Origin: an uncultured bacterium
GTDB taxonomy: Bacteria; Margulisbacteria; Marinamargulisbacteria; SXXA01
Assembly (NCBI GenBank): GCA_903864835.1
Contig: CAIPHK010000011.1
Span: 83,390 to 147,389 of the forward strand
Length of the DNA stretch: 64,000 nucleotides
Reading direction: 5' to 3'
Part shown: positions 53,336 to 63,249 of the stretch, piece by piece
Layout: the number at the start of each line of letters is the position of its first letter
How positions within the stretch are numbered: position 1 is the stretch's first letter
Notes under the pieces: generated by a model
Database searches by the model: none
Seen by the model: the letters and a program-made list of their open reading frames with translations, nothing else
What the model was told of the DNA's origin: nothing
Translations under genes and position numbers: made by a program

Positions 53336-54582
53336 TGCCAGGCCTTCACATCCAAGGGGGGATACCCCTGAACGGAGAAATCGCGGCATCCGGCGCCAAA
53401 AATGCCGCGTTACCCCTATTGGCCGCCTGTATCATGTTGAAGGGGACCTCCATTCTAACGAACGTCCCTCATCTGATGGACGTATTTACGATGATTAAAA
53501 TGCTAAATTCCTTAGGCGTGAGGGCCGAACTCCACAAGGGGAATCGCGTCATCATCAATAACACCAAAAAAGTGCGTCATATCGCCCCCTATGACTTGGT
53601 TACTGCCATGCGTGCCTCGTTTTTTGTAGCGGGACCACTGGTTGCACGGACCGGATTTGCCAAAGTTCCACTTCCCGGGGGATGTTCCATTGGGTCTCGT
53701 CCCATCGACATTCACCTCAAAGGATTTGAACGACTCGGCGTCGAACATCGGATCGAACATGGCTTTGTCGAGATGAAAGCCAAATCGCTCAAAGGCGCCG
53801 TCGTCCATATGGATTTCCCCTCGGTTGGCGCAACAGAAAATGTCATGATGGCGGCATCCCTGGCGGTAGGAACAACGGTGATTGAAAATGCCGCCCGCGA
53901 ACCCGAAATTACCGATCTTGGAAATTTTCTAAACAAAGCTGGCGCTCAAATTACGGGGCATGGGACCGCCGTCATTACCATCCACGGCGTGCCCGAACTC
54001 ACCGGTACCGAACATGCCGTTGTCTCGGATCGTATCGAGGCGGGATCGCTACTCTTGGCCGGTGCAATTACCGGCGGTGAAGTGACTGTTACGAACACCG
54101 TTCCCGAACACAGCGCGCCACTCCTTGAGAAACTACGAGAAGCGGGATTCCAAATCTCTGTGGGTCCCACGTGGATGAAGGTCGATGCCTGTAGTCAGTT
54201 CAACGGTGTCGATATTGAAACCTTGCCATTCCCTGGGTTTCCAACTGACATGCAAGCCCAGATGATGGCGTTGCTAACCTTGGCAAACGGAACCAGCATC
54301 ATTAAAGAAAGTATCTTTGAAAATCGATTTATGCACGCGCATGAATTGATGAGAATGGGTGCCAAAATAAAACTAGATAACCGTCATGCCATTATTACCG
54401 GGGTGCCAAAATTGACCGCAGCAGAAGTCAAAATGACCGATTTGCGCGCAGGTGCCGCCTTAATACTAGCGGCTCTCGCGGCCCAGGGCACAACCGACAT
54501 CCACGGCCTCAAACATTTGCGGAGAGGATACGACGATTTGCCAGGGAAATTGCGTAGCCTCGGCGCACGAATTACTGAATAG
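53335..54582 (+). CDS. murA: UDP-N-acetylglucosamine 1-carboxyvinyltransferase
   Basis: A 415-residue enzyme of the first committed step of peptidoglycan synthesis. Lys22 in SGAKNAALPLL and the catalytic Cys117 in LPGGCSIGSRPIDIH are both present, so it should bind fosfomycin like most MurA proteins. FPTDMQAQMMALL and the DLRAGAALILAALAA block complete the family pattern. It overlaps the kinase gene by 1 base, with a deacetylase 6 bases downstream. Confidence 0.97.
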   Translation: MPGLHIQGGIPLNGEIAASGAKNAALPLLAACIMLKGTSILTNVPHLMDVFTMIKMLNSLGVRAELHKGNRVIINNTKKVRHIAPYDLVTAMRASFFVAGPLVARTGFAKVPLPGGCSIGSRPIDIHLKGFERLGVEHRIEHGFVEMKAKSLKGAVVHMDFPSVGATENVMMAASLAVGTTVIENAAREPEITDLGNFLNKAGAQITGHGTAVITIHGVPELTGTEHAVVSDRIEAGSLLLAGAITGGEVTVTNTVPEHSAPLLEKLREAGFQISVGPTWMKVDACSQFNGVDIETLPFPGFPTDMQAQMMALLTLANGTSIIKESIFENRFMHAHELMRMGAKIKLDNRHAIITGVPKLTAAEVKMTDLRAGAALILAALAAQGTTDIHGLKHLRRGYDDLPGKLRSLGARITE

Positions 54583-54588
54583 TCACCC

Positions 54589-55350
54589 ATGACTCGGACA
54601 GTTGGGATCGCGGCACTCTTCGGGTTGTACATGATTTTAAGTGGGATAACCCCGATCAACGCAGACACCGTCTGGTCCGTGGAAACAACGCGACGACAAG
54701 TTGCGTTTAGCTTCGACGACGGACCCAAACCAGAATCATCCATTCCGTTGATGGACATGCTAGAAAAACTTCAAGTTCGGGCCACCTTTTTTGTCGTTGG
54801 TCATGAGACACAAGCGAACCTTGACCTTGTAAAACGGCTTCACGACCAGGGCCACGAGATCGCCAATCATACCTATAATCACCGCCGACTACCCGCGTTG
54901 TCCGAGACAGAAATCCTCTCAGAACTTCAACAAACCAATGACGTCATTCGTGCGGCCACGGGGGAGTCCCCACGATTATTTCGGCCTCCCGGCGGTCAAT
55001 TTAATACCAAAGTGATCCAGCTCGCAGCGTCTCTTGGACTCACCGTGGTTTTATGGGACGTGAATGCAGGAGATTATGTCTTGGACGTCCATCGATTTCC
55101 GGTCAAAGACGAAAGTCGGCGGGAGGATGGGGCATCCTTCTCTCAATCGGTGATCGCAAAAATAACTACCCAATCCAAACCGGGAAGTATCATTTTGATG
55201 CATAACGGCGGGGATATGATTGAACTACTCCCCACCATCGTCGCAAAATTGCGAAACAGGGGATTTGAGATCGTCACGGTAGGCGAATTACTCCGCGAGG
55301 GAAAACCCCGCATCCACTCCGTATGGAATGATGACCATGTCCCGGATTAA
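54589..55350 (+). CDS. secreted polysaccharide deacetylase (CE4 family)
   Basis: A 253-residue exported enzyme. After a signal peptide (GIAALFGLYMILSGITPINA) comes a NodB-homology domain. It has the catalytic base and metal Asp in FSFDDGPKP, the metal His pair in ANHTYNH, LFRPPGGQFN and LWDVNAGDYVLD. These are all the CE4 motifs needed for removing N-acetyl groups from peptidoglycan or other glycans. It sits after murA and overlaps the HAD gene by 23 bases. Confidence 0.93.
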   Translation: MTRTVGIAALFGLYMILSGITPINADTVWSVETTRRQVAFSFDDGPKPESSIPLMDMLEKLQVRATFFVVGHETQANLDLVKRLHDQGHEIANHTYNHRRLPALSETEILSELQQTNDVIRAATGESPRLFRPPGGQFNTKVIQLAASLGLTVVLWDVNAGDYVLDVHRFPVKDESRREDGASFSQSVIAKITTQSKPGSIILMHNGGDMIELLPTIVAKLRNRGFEIVTVGELLREGKPRIHSVWNDDHVPD

Positions 55351-56173
55351 CGCGTCACTGCAATCGATTTGGAATGATCACCGCCCCCGAGTCATTTTGG
55401 TCGACGCCGCAGGGGTACTCTACACCGACGACAATAGCCTGAGCGAAATGGGGCGGACCATTCAACGATTGTCCGCAGAGGTACCGGTATGGGTGGCCAC
55501 CAACAACACGTCGGACTCCATACCGGAAATTGCACACCGACTGACGCATCGAGGAATTCATATTCCCGAATCCCAAATCATTTCATCGGGCCTGGGGCTT
55601 TCGGTGGATTCTGAATTACGCCAACTTGTTGCGGATCAGACTGTCTATACGTGGGGATACCCGACGTCATCCGTTTATGTCGAACTTGCCGGTGGCCGTA
55701 GCGTCGACCATCCAGATGATGCGGAAGTGATTGTACTCGCCGCCAGTACCGGGGCCTCGACACCCTCAATAATGGCCATGATTCAACGGTCATTGCGGGA
55801 TCGCCCGCGCCCTGTGATTTGTATCAATCCGGATCATTTTGTTCAAACCGGATCGGGGTTATACCCCGTCATGGGATATTACGCAGACCAATTAGCCCAG
55901 GCTCTCCAGATTGAATTGATATGGATGGGAAAACCCTACACCGCGTTCTCCCATGTTGTTGCTCACGTTTTGGCAGCGGCCGGTGTCACGACTGACTCTG
56001 ATCTGTGGTTTTTTGACGATAATCCAAAAAATGTCGCACGAATGACACTGGACCTTGGCATTTCAGGCGCAACGGTGATGGATACGGGCCTGTGCAAAGA
56101 CTTATCTCTGTCGGAAATCGAATCGACCTTCGGCTGCATTCCCTCGACACGCATCCCATCTTTATTATTGTGA
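55328..56173 (+). CDS. HAD-superfamily protein, NagD-like, with altered motif I
   Basis: A 281-residue HAD phosphatase-fold protein with a C2-type cap as in NagD. Motif I is VDAAGVLYTDD: the nucleophile Asp26 is kept, but the second Asp (general acid) is Ala28. Motif II (VATNNTSDS), the lysine (GKPYTAF) and motif IV (FFDDNPKNV) are present. An Ala at this position is normal in phosphonoacetaldehyde hydrolases, which use a different cap. Here it may mean slow, altered or lost phosphatase activity. The start may be the fourth codon (55337). It lies between two deacetylase genes. Confidence 0.8.
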   Translation: MMTMSRINASLQSIWNDHRPRVILVDAAGVLYTDDNSLSEMGRTIQRLSAEVPVWVATNNTSDSIPEIAHRLTHRGIHIPESQIISSGLGLSVDSELRQLVADQTVYTWGYPTSSVYVELAGGRSVDHPDDAEVIVLAASTGASTPSIMAMIQRSLRDRPRPVICINPDHFVQTGSGLYPVMGYYADQLAQALQIELIWMGKPYTAFSHVVAHVLAAAGVTTDSDLWFFDDNPKNVARMTLDLGISGATVMDTGLCKDLSLSEIESTFGCIPSTRIPSLLL

Positions 56174-56180
56174 GGCCGGT

Positions 56181-56927
56181 ATGACATTTCGTTCGGTTGT
56201 AAAATTAACTATATTTTGTTCGATTATCCTAGCGGGATTTACAGTATCCTCCACCCCGATTCGGGCCGCTCAGGTTCATATTTTGTGCTACCACACGTTC
56301 CTTGGAAACCCGAAAATCGATACAGACTTTTCGACAACGGAGTTTGAATCCCATATTCGCATAATGGAAAACAAGGGCTACCGTTTCCGAAGGTTTTCGG
56401 AAATGCGGGCAGGGACAGTCACCGGGGATCGGAACATCTTATTGGTCATTGATGACGGCAACCAATCCGCCTACACAGCCGCCATATCGGTACTCAAACC
56501 GCGTCATATCCCCGCCCTTTTTGCGATTTATCCGGGGATCATCAACACCCGAAAATTTGCGATGACATGGGCCCAGCTTCGCGAGCTTAAAGACGGCGGA
56601 AATGAGTTTGCGTCGCATGGCTATTTTCACGAATTTTTGAACCAAAAGCTGAAGGACAAACGGCCCGCTGATTTTGACAAAGAAGCCGTATTATCCAAGC
56701 GCATTCTGGAAAAAGAGTTGGGAATTCCGATTGATGTCTACATTTACCCGTTTGGCGTGTGCACAGTGGAGGGTAAAGAATTACTCAAATCCGCCGGATA
56801 TCGCTATGCGATGACGATTCGATCGCGAGTCACAAAACTCCCCTTATCTCAAAACCCCAACCCGTTGGAACTTCCACGAACCATGATCACCCGAGCCACG
56901 GCGAAAAGCGCCTTGTCGGCGTTATAA
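56181..56927 (+). CDS. second secreted polysaccharide deacetylase-like protein
   Basis: A 248-residue exported protein with a signal peptide (IFCSIILAGFTVSSTPIRA) and a shorter, PgaB-like NodB domain. The metal motif reads LLVIDDGNQS and the His motif EFASHGYFHEF; YPFGVCTVEGKELL follows. This group often acts on poly-N-acetylglucosamine or on wall glycans. The Asp-Asp and His-x3-His ligands are intact, so it is probably active. It ends 3 bases before glnE. Confidence 0.8.
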   Translation: MTFRSVVKLTIFCSIILAGFTVSSTPIRAAQVHILCYHTFLGNPKIDTDFSTTEFESHIRIMENKGYRFRRFSEMRAGTVTGDRNILLVIDDGNQSAYTAAISVLKPRHIPALFAIYPGIINTRKFAMTWAQLRELKDGGNEFASHGYFHEFLNQKLKDKRPADFDKEAVLSKRILEKELGIPIDVYIYPFGVCTVEGKELLKSAGYRYAMTIRSRVTKLPLSQNPNPLELPRTMITRATAKSALSAL

Positions 56928-56930
56928 CGA

Positions 56931-59900
56931 ATGCGTCCATCGGCGGATCAATACCTCGCTTATCTGCCCGATATTTCGGAAGACGACGTATCGGACTTTC
57001 TATTTCGGCTCCCAGATCGCTACTTCGAATTTTTTGACTTTGAGGCGGAATCTGATCATCTGACCCGATTAACCCATTTATCCACCGACCTCCCGATTTC
57101 GTTGCTTTTTCGCCAAAGCGGGGAAGATCGCGTGGAATGTACAGTCCTCACTTACAACTATCCGTTCCTATTTTCGCTGATCACCGGACTATTAAGCTCG
57201 AATGGGGTTGAAATTGTATCCGGCGAAATATTTACCTATTCGTCTACGACCCCCGGACAGGCGACGGCAAAACAGTTGGCCATTGTGGATCGTCGCCATC
57301 TGGTTCACAGCTTAAAGCGCCGAAAGGTGGTCGACTTTTTTTCGGGGAAGCTCACCAGCAATATTTCATTCAGAAAATGGTCTCTGGATATTACGGAACA
57401 ATTTGTCACCGTGGCCCGACTCCTCGAAAGCGGGTCCGACTCCGCCATCCGGGAAGCCAGCCAAATTGTGAATCGCCAAGCCGCCACCTACATCCAACAT
57501 TTTCCAGGTCAAAAAACCGAATTTTTGTCACCCGTCCAAGTCAACTTCGACAACTCCGGCGATGAGGCCACCCGCCTCACTCTGATTACCGAAAACACCC
57601 CTTTTTTCCTATACTCATTTTCGACCGCGTTGGCCCATCACGAAATATCCATCGATCACCTCAGTATCTCAACCACGGGAAAACGGGTCCAAGACACGTT
57701 CGCGCTGACGGATCAAAATGGAAAAAAACTGGAATCTGCCCAGCTTTTGGACCAGCTCCGACTGTCGGTTTTATTATGCAAACAATTCACTTTTTTTCTG
57801 GACCGCGCTCCCAATCCATTCGATGCCATTTCCCGATTCGAACAATTGGTCACGGCCATCTTGGAACTCCCTGAAAAAGGCCAATGGATCGAGCTCCTAT
57901 CCAATCCCTTGGCCCTCCGTGATATGGCCAAATTATTGGGCACCAGCGACTACCTATGGGAAGACGTTATCCGACTGCATTATGAATCCTTACTCCCCGT
58001 TCTGGGCCCCCAAGCCGACCAAACCCCGGTCTATACCGGCGAAACAACGATCCAACACCGGCTTGACACCGCATTGGCAAATGTCACCGACTTAGACACC
58101 AAAAAGCAAATCGTAAACCAATTTAAAGACCATGAAACATTCCTGATTGATCTCAGTCATATCTTAGAGCAAACCGACATTCTCAAACTGTCCAAGCAAC
58201 TCACCCTCCTTGTTGAGGCCGTTATTGGCACCGCGATTCGAATATTGATGGAGGCGCTCATTCGGCACCATGGAACGCCGATGACTGTCGGGACTATTCC
58301 CGCCCAATACGCTGTATTTGGATTGGGGAAACTAGGCGGAGCCGCTCTGGGCTATGCATCGGATATCGAATTATTGGTGGTGTACAGCGACAATGGATCA
58401 ACCGACGGCCCCTCACCCATCTCCAATTCTGACTTTTTTTCGGAGTTGGTGCGCGAACTGCGGCAATTTATTGTCTCGAAACGATCCGGCATTTTTGATA
58501 TCGATTTAAGACTCCGTCCCTATGGAAATGATGGACCATTGGCCGTCAGCGTTGAGAACTTTTGTCGCTATTTTGGTCCCGGCGGCCCCGCCCATATTTA
58601 TGAAAAACTGGCCCTCGTCCGCCTTCGCCGAATCTCCGGACATCTCCAGCTCGGGCAACGAATTGAAAAACTCCGCGATGAATTTGTGTATGGCACCGAC
58701 AATTTTGATTTTTCGGAATTATGGCAACTTCGAAAAAAACAGTTCCAAGAAAAAGCCCCCACCCGGTTGAACGCCAAGTTTAGCCCTGGGGCCTTGGTCG
58801 ATATCGAATATACCGTCCAAGCCCTTCAAATTATGCTCGGTCGAAATCTTCAAAGTTTAAGGACCCCCCGAATCCGAGAAGCGTTGACCGCGTTGCGCAA
58901 GGCCGGAATTCTCAACGCCGAAGAAACCTCCCAAATCATCGTCGCCTATATCTTTTTGCGGCGACTCACCAACGGTCTCCGAATGCTTCGGGGATCGGCT
59001 GAAGATCTCTTTTTACCCGACGTCGCTTCGCTGGAATATGATCACTTGGCCCGCCGAATGGGGTACCACGGTGTCGATCATTTGTCCGCCGCTGACCAGC
59101 TTCACATGGAATTCGAAGCGGTCACCGCGACCGCGAGAACCTTCCTTCAGACCCATTTTTCTCGCCAATCATTGCCCTCTCAATCCTTTGCGAACGTCGC
59201 CGACATCGTCTTAAACCCCAGTATTCCCAACGAACTCCGCCTAAAAATTCTTCGGGAGTCCGGCTTCCAAGACCCCGTCCGGGCCGAGGTTAATTTGAAG
59301 CGCCTCGCCGCGGCAGACCGAAGTCCGGCTCATTTTTCACGCTTGGTAGTGCTGGCCTGCGAATGGCTGCGTCATAAGCCGGACCCCGATATGGCACTCA
59401 ACAATTGGGAACGATTTGTCTCCCAAATGACTGATCCTGCCGATCATTTTAACTTGTTACTGAGCCAACCCATCCGGCTCGACATTTTATTAGACGTCTT
59501 TTCAGTCAGCCAATTTTTATCCGACACCCTCATTCGACACCCCGAATTTTTTGGAGCCATCACCCAAAAGGGCTACCTTCATCACCGATTTTTGCGGGGA
59601 AGCGCCATGATAGAGTTATCGGAAATTGCCCAATCCTCTCAGTCGGTCAGGGAGTGGCGAAATCGCCTCCGTCTATTTAAGCGTCGGGAATTGCTCCGAA
59701 TTGCCATCAAAGATATTACGCTGCAAATCGCGATGCCCGAAATATACCAAGACATCTCTTTGGTGGCCGAATCGGCGATCCAAGCGTGCGTTGAATTGGC
59801 CTTTCAAAAACTAGTCGAGGACCCCTATCATCTTGCGAACCGGTTTTGCATGATGGCCATGGGGAAATTAGGGGCCACCGAACTCAACTACAGTTCCGAT

Positions 59901-60683
59901 ATCGATCTCATTCCAATAGTGGATCTTTCTGGAATCCCAGACGATGCCATCAGTAACGTCACCACCAAAATCGAAACCATTTTGCGGCAGGTTAATGCCG
60001 ACTTGTCTGAATTTACTGACGAAGGCCAATGTTACCGGATGGACTATACCTTGCGCCCATTCGGAGCATCGGGGCAATGGGTCACATCGACCACCGGACT
60101 GACCGCATATTATGCCCAATCCGCTTCAAAGTGGGAGATTCAGGCCCTCTTAAAAATGCGTCCGGTTGCAGGGAATTGGGCCCTGGGATTTGAAGTCCTG
60201 GAGGACCTAAAGCGATCCGGGCTGGCCCGATTTCCGGCCAAAGAATTGGTGTCGACCATTCGAGAATTGCGGGTGGCTGCGATCCGGAAATCGGCACGGC
60301 GATTGGGTGGCGGTGTCGATATCAAAAACGGTGCCGGCGGAATTCGGGATATTGAATTTTGGGTTCAAGGATTGCAGCTCACTCACTTGGACCAGTATCC
60401 CCAACTATGGATTCGACGGACACTCCCGGCCTTGGAACGACTTCGAGACTGTGGCGTCGTCACCGATGCGTTGGCGTACGAAATCAGGGAAGTCTACCTC
60501 CTGTTTCGCCGATTGGAACATTTTTTGCAGCTTTTGGAAGACCAGCAAACCCATACCCTACCGTCGGGCGATGCGGAACTCACCGTCCTTGCGAAGCGTC
60601 TTTTAGGCAGCCAGTCCACCGGATCGGAGCTAGCCCTTCTGGTCGATCAATTTCGGGACCGGGTGATTCGATTGCGGGAGTAA
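56931..60683 (+). CDS. glnE: GlnE-type glutamine synthetase adenylyltransferase with N-terminal ACT-like domains
   Basis: A 1250-residue protein, about 300 longer than ordinary GlnE. Residues 1-305 have no GlnE counterpart. They hold two ACT-like repeats (about 68-135, VECTVLTYNYPFLFSLITG; about 214-285, RLTLITENTPFFLYSFSTA) resembling the paired ACT domains of GlnD. Two nucleotidyltransferase domains follow, spaced as in E. coli GlnE. The N-terminal one has FGLGKLGGAALGYASDIEL (Asp478, Glu480 where Asp is usual); the C-terminal one has AMGKLGATELNYSSDIDL (Asp990, Asp992). A helical tail closes each. GlnE adds and removes AMP on glutamine synthetase; the ACT part suggests direct amino-acid (glutamine) sensing in place of PII signals. 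It ends the nadC run. Confidence 0.85.
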   Translation: MRPSADQYLAYLPDISEDDVSDFLFRLPDRYFEFFDFEAESDHLTRLTHLSTDLPISLLFRQSGEDRVECTVLTYNYPFLFSLITGLLSSNGVEIVSGEIFTYSSTTPGQATAKQLAIVDRRHLVHSLKRRKVVDFFSGKLTSNISFRKWSLDITEQFVTVARLLESGSDSAIREASQIVNRQAATYIQHFPGQKTEFLSPVQVNFDNSGDEATRLTLITENTPFFLYSFSTALAHHEISIDHLSISTTGKRVQDTFALTDQNGKKLESAQLLDQLRLSVLLCKQFTFFLDRAPNPFDAISRFEQLVTAILELPEKGQWIELLSNPLALRDMAKLLGTSDYLWEDVIRLHYESLLPVLGPQADQTPVYTGETTIQHRLDTALANVTDLDTKKQIVNQFKDHETFLIDLSHILEQTDILKLSKQLTLLVEAVIGTAIRILMEALIRHHGTPMTVGTIPAQYAVFGLGKLGGAALGYASDIELLVVYSDNGSTDGPSPISNSDFFSELVRELRQFIVSKRSGIFDIDLRLRPYGNDGPLAVSVENFCRYFGPGGPAHIYEKLALVRLRRISGHLQLGQRIEKLRDEFVYGTDNFDFSELWQLRKKQFQEKAPTRLNAKFSPGALVDIEYTVQALQIMLGRNLQSLRTPRIREALTALRKAGILNAEETSQIIVAYIFLRRLTNGLRMLRGSAEDLFLPDVASLEYDHLARRMGYHGVDHLSAADQLHMEFEAVTATARTFLQTHFSRQSLPSQSFANVADIVLNPSIPNELRLKILRESGFQDPVRAEVNLKRLAAADRSPAHFSRLVVLACEWLRHKPDPDMALNNWERFVSQMTDPADHFNLLLSQPIRLDILLDVFSVSQFLSDTLIRHPEFFGAITQKGYLHHRFLRGSAMIELSEIAQSSQSVREWRNRLRLFKRRELLRIAIKDITLQIAMPEIYQDISLVAESAIQACVELAFQKLVEDPYHLANRFCMMAMGKLGATELNYSSDIDLIPIVDLSGIPDDAISNVTTKIETILRQVNADLSEFTDEGQCYRMDYTLRPFGASGQWVTSTTGLTAYYAQSASKWEIQALLKMRPVAGNWALGFEVLEDLKRSGLARFPAKELVSTIRELRVAAIRKSARRLGGGVDIKNGAGGIRDIEFWVQGLQLTHLDQYPQLWIRRTLPALERLRDCGVVTDALAYEIREVYLLFRRLEHFLQLLEDQQTHTLPSGDAELTVLAKRLLGSQSTGSELALLVDQFRDRVIRLRE

Positions 60684-60788
60684 GCCCCGCGAATTGTAAC
60701 TCCATACCCCGCGGATTGTCATTTTACCTCGAAATTTTTATCTCGTTACGAAGATCCTTGTCCACCGATGGAATGGAACGATTAGTTT

Positions 60789-62012
60789 CTAATAAGTGGA
60801 CAGAACTACAAGCAAAATCACGGATCGATTTATCCATCGCATTGCCGGAGAATGTTGAAGGGATTTAGGTAACGTAGAAACAATCCAGTCATAGGCTAGC
60901 ATGGCCATCAAGATTAAATACCACCAGACCGGTTGAAATGGAGATTGACCCAGCGACTCCCACGAGTACACCCCCAAGTAATGAAGGGGGATATCCATCA
61001 ATGCCAGTCCCAATGCAACCGACAATCCATAGAGTAACAGTTTGTTTGAAATGATTGGCCGAAGGCGCCTCCGAATAGGGAGTACAAAGATACACTTTGC
61101 AAATTGAACTGTATGTCTTAAAAATCGGTTCCAAAAATCCGAAAAACTGGTGGCCAACCAGGGTCGATTCACCGCACTGAATCTAAATTGCAATCCAAAT
61201 CGTCGATAACAGGCGGTTAAAAATTCTGCGATAAACAGGATAAAAGCACATGTTGCGATTCCACGAACCAGAGAATTATCAAGTTTTGTCATCGCAATCA
61301 GAATCGATATTAAGAGCCAAACAAGTCCTTTGACCATAGAAGCGAGGTCCCAGTCGGGCTCAGCTATCACCAAGTCGCTGGGTTTGGGCGCAATTACCCA
61401 AGACGGGTTTACCAGGTAATGTGCTGGAAAAAGAAAGTAAATGATCGACGACGATAACGACATGTTTTTTTTGCATATTTGCCAGTCGTAACAGTAAAGA
61501 ACCGTTCGGATACCGGTCATGCTGTAGAGAAGAACCCTCACTCCATCCCAATCGGGGTGGGTAAGTGATAAGACCCATGGGAGAACAAGATAAAATGGAC
61601 CTAGCATTATTAAAATAAGTAAAACAATCACTTCCGTTGGAAGCGTCCGACGACGACGCCACCGATCAATGATTAAATTAGTGGCAAATGCGAGTAATGG
61701 AAGAGCTCCGATCCAAACCGAAATCCAGGGTTTCAAAAGCAGTAGGGGAACCACCGACAATAGTATCAACACTACCGATCGATTAACCCCAAGATCAATG
61801 GACACGGACCCCACCCACAATCCGGTTGCGATCAGGATAAAAAAGGACTTATACCCGATTGCAGAATTAAAAAATTGCCAATCCCACAGTGTCGGCCCAA
61901 ACATAAATTCAAACCAGGAATTGGGAGCATGCGTAAACACCATCGCTACCCCCCAAAGCGCCACTCCGAAAGCCAAATGGTTTAAAAAGGGTCTAAGTCT
62001 CCGATCTACCAC
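60789..62012 (-). CDS. MBOAT-like membrane O-acyltransferase
   Basis: A 407-residue polytopic membrane protein with a GTG start at 62012 and about ten hydrophobic segments. A cytoplasmic loop reads RPWLATSFSDFWNRFLR, the form of the MBOAT consensus (S-x-x-x-F-W-x-R). A conserved-type His lies in a later helix (DIPLHYLGVY). MBOAT enzymes transfer acyl groups to polysaccharides, lipids or proteins. It overlaps the upstream lipoprotein gene by 7 bases and probably works with that envelope set. The family call is moderate, as the loop is the only clear signature. Confidence 0.65.
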   Translation of the reverse strand: MVDRRLRPFLNHLAFGVALWGVAMVFTHAPNSWFEFMFGPTLWDWQFFNSAIGYKSFFILIATGLWVGSVSIDLGVNRSVVLILLSVVPLLLLKPWISVWIGALPLLAFATNLIIDRWRRRRTLPTEVIVLLILIMLGPFYLVLPWVLSLTHPDWDGVRVLLYSMTGIRTVLYCYDWQICKKNMSLSSSIIYFLFPAHYLVNPSWVIAPKPSDLVIAEPDWDLASMVKGLVWLLISILIAMTKLDNSLVRGIATCAFILFIAEFLTACYRRFGLQFRFSAVNRPWLATSFSDFWNRFLRHTVQFAKCIFVLPIRRRLRPIISNKLLLYGLSVALGLALMDIPLHYLGVYSWESLGQSPFQPVWWYLILMAMLAYDWIVSTLPKSLQHSPAMRWINRSVILLVVLSTY

Positions 62013-63247
62013 CGATGGGCGATCATCCCAAATTCACCAGGAACTTCCTTCACGATCTTTAACGTTGTTGTATCAATAATTAACAACTTTTGGGAGGTCG
62101 TAACATAAAGCCGATGATGGCCTGCGTACCCAATCATACGGATTCTAGGAATGAGTATTTGCCCGATTCGGGTTTGGGTCTCGGTATCAATTGCGGTCAG
62201 TAGGCCAATCGGGCTCCCAATACCCCCTTCATGAAGAACAAAAAGCCGCTTTGCCTCGGGGTCCACATCCATCATCCGTCCCATTGCCTCGATGGGGATT
62301 TTTTTTAACAATTTGAATGGGTTGAGATTGAAGACAAACAATGACCGGTTATAGTCTCTCATTTCATCAGAATATTTTGCGGTATAGGGAGTCTTAGCCC
62401 GAGCTCGTTTGTCTCCGATCTCCGTTCGGTCCATTTCAATATCCCAGTTGTACGTTTCTTTTTCGAGCGCCGTAACATACACATAGTCTCCCACCACTTT
62501 AATTCCCCATACCCCGCGAAGGTACGGATCCAGTGAAATTACTCGTTTAACCTTATCGGTTTGAGTATCAATTTCCCCAATCCAAGAATACTGATTCTCA
62601 TTGAACGTTCTGCCAACAGTGGATATACCTTCCTTGCGAGTCTCTTTTAACTTGTCATCCAACAAAAAAACGGGTTCCATTGTAACGTACAAAGAATCTC
62701 GACTCGCAGTCATTGAAGCCCCCAATATAAATCCGTCTAAATCAAATCGAATAAACGAATCTAGTTTTGGATGTCCGTTCCTTTTTTTGTAAACCTCGAA
62801 CCCACCATGCTGCCAGGGAGCCAAGTTGGGATGTTTCTGAATATAGTCATCAGACGCAATGATAGTTTCAACCCGAATATAAAATTTGTCTCCCAAGTCA
62901 AAAATTTGGTCAGCATCCTTACTGGGATGGCTCAACACGTCGCTAATTTTACCCGTCAAAGGGTCTAATTCACGGACTTTTTGGATAGTTTCGTCAAAAT
63001 TTGCACCATAGGTACACCACACCTTCCCATTAGACATGACTGACAAATAAACCATCGAATAGTCAGCGTCAAAGGACCGAATTTTTTGATCTGAGGTGAC
63101 GGAATATTGGTCGATAAAGGCCCCGCCCTTGGGGCCTCGATCATAGCGCAGAATATATACATAGTCCTTAGGTCCAGGGAGCACCGCAGCATTTTTGCAA
63201 CCGAGGAGACTGCTAAGTAGTATTAATACTAGTAAAAGCCGGGCCAT
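62006..63247 (-). CDS. lipoprotein with predicted beta-propeller
   Basis: A 413-residue lipoprotein: signal LLLVLILLSSLLGC with the lipobox Cys at 17. The rest reads as repeated propeller blades with the pattern of YVTN/NHL-type surface proteins, for example VYILRYDRGPKGGAFIDQY, WIGEIDTQTDKVKRVISLD, LFVLHEGG and KLLIIDTTTLKIVKEVPG. I do not recognise a named family. It lies 2 bases after the amidase-like gene and overlaps the MBOAT-like gene. It is not closely similar to the two propeller lipoproteins at 2765-4788. Confidence 0.7.
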   Translation of the reverse strand: MARLLLVLILLSSLLGCKNAAVLPGPKDYVYILRYDRGPKGGAFIDQYSVTSDQKIRSFDADYSMVYLSVMSNGKVWCTYGANFDETIQKVRELDPLTGKISDVLSHPSKDADQIFDLGDKFYIRVETIIASDDYIQKHPNLAPWQHGGFEVYKKRNGHPKLDSFIRFDLDGFILGASMTASRDSLYVTMEPVFLLDDKLKETRKEGISTVGRTFNENQYSWIGEIDTQTDKVKRVISLDPYLRGVWGIKVVGDYVYVTALEKETYNWDIEMDRTEIGDKRARAKTPYTAKYSDEMRDYNRSLFVFNLNPFKLLKKIPIEAMGRMMDVDPEAKRLFVLHEGGIGSPIGLLTAIDTETQTRIGQILIPRIRMIGYAGHHRLYVTTSQKLLIIDTTTLKIVKEVPGEFGMIAHRW

Positions 63248-63249
63248 CT

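Noticed and set aside
60685..60722. A 16-base direct repeat (CCCCGCG-A/G-ATTGT...) in the gap between glnE and the MBOAT-like gene
   Set aside because: Only 13 of 16 bases match, there are just two copies, and no hairpin or gene makes use of them.
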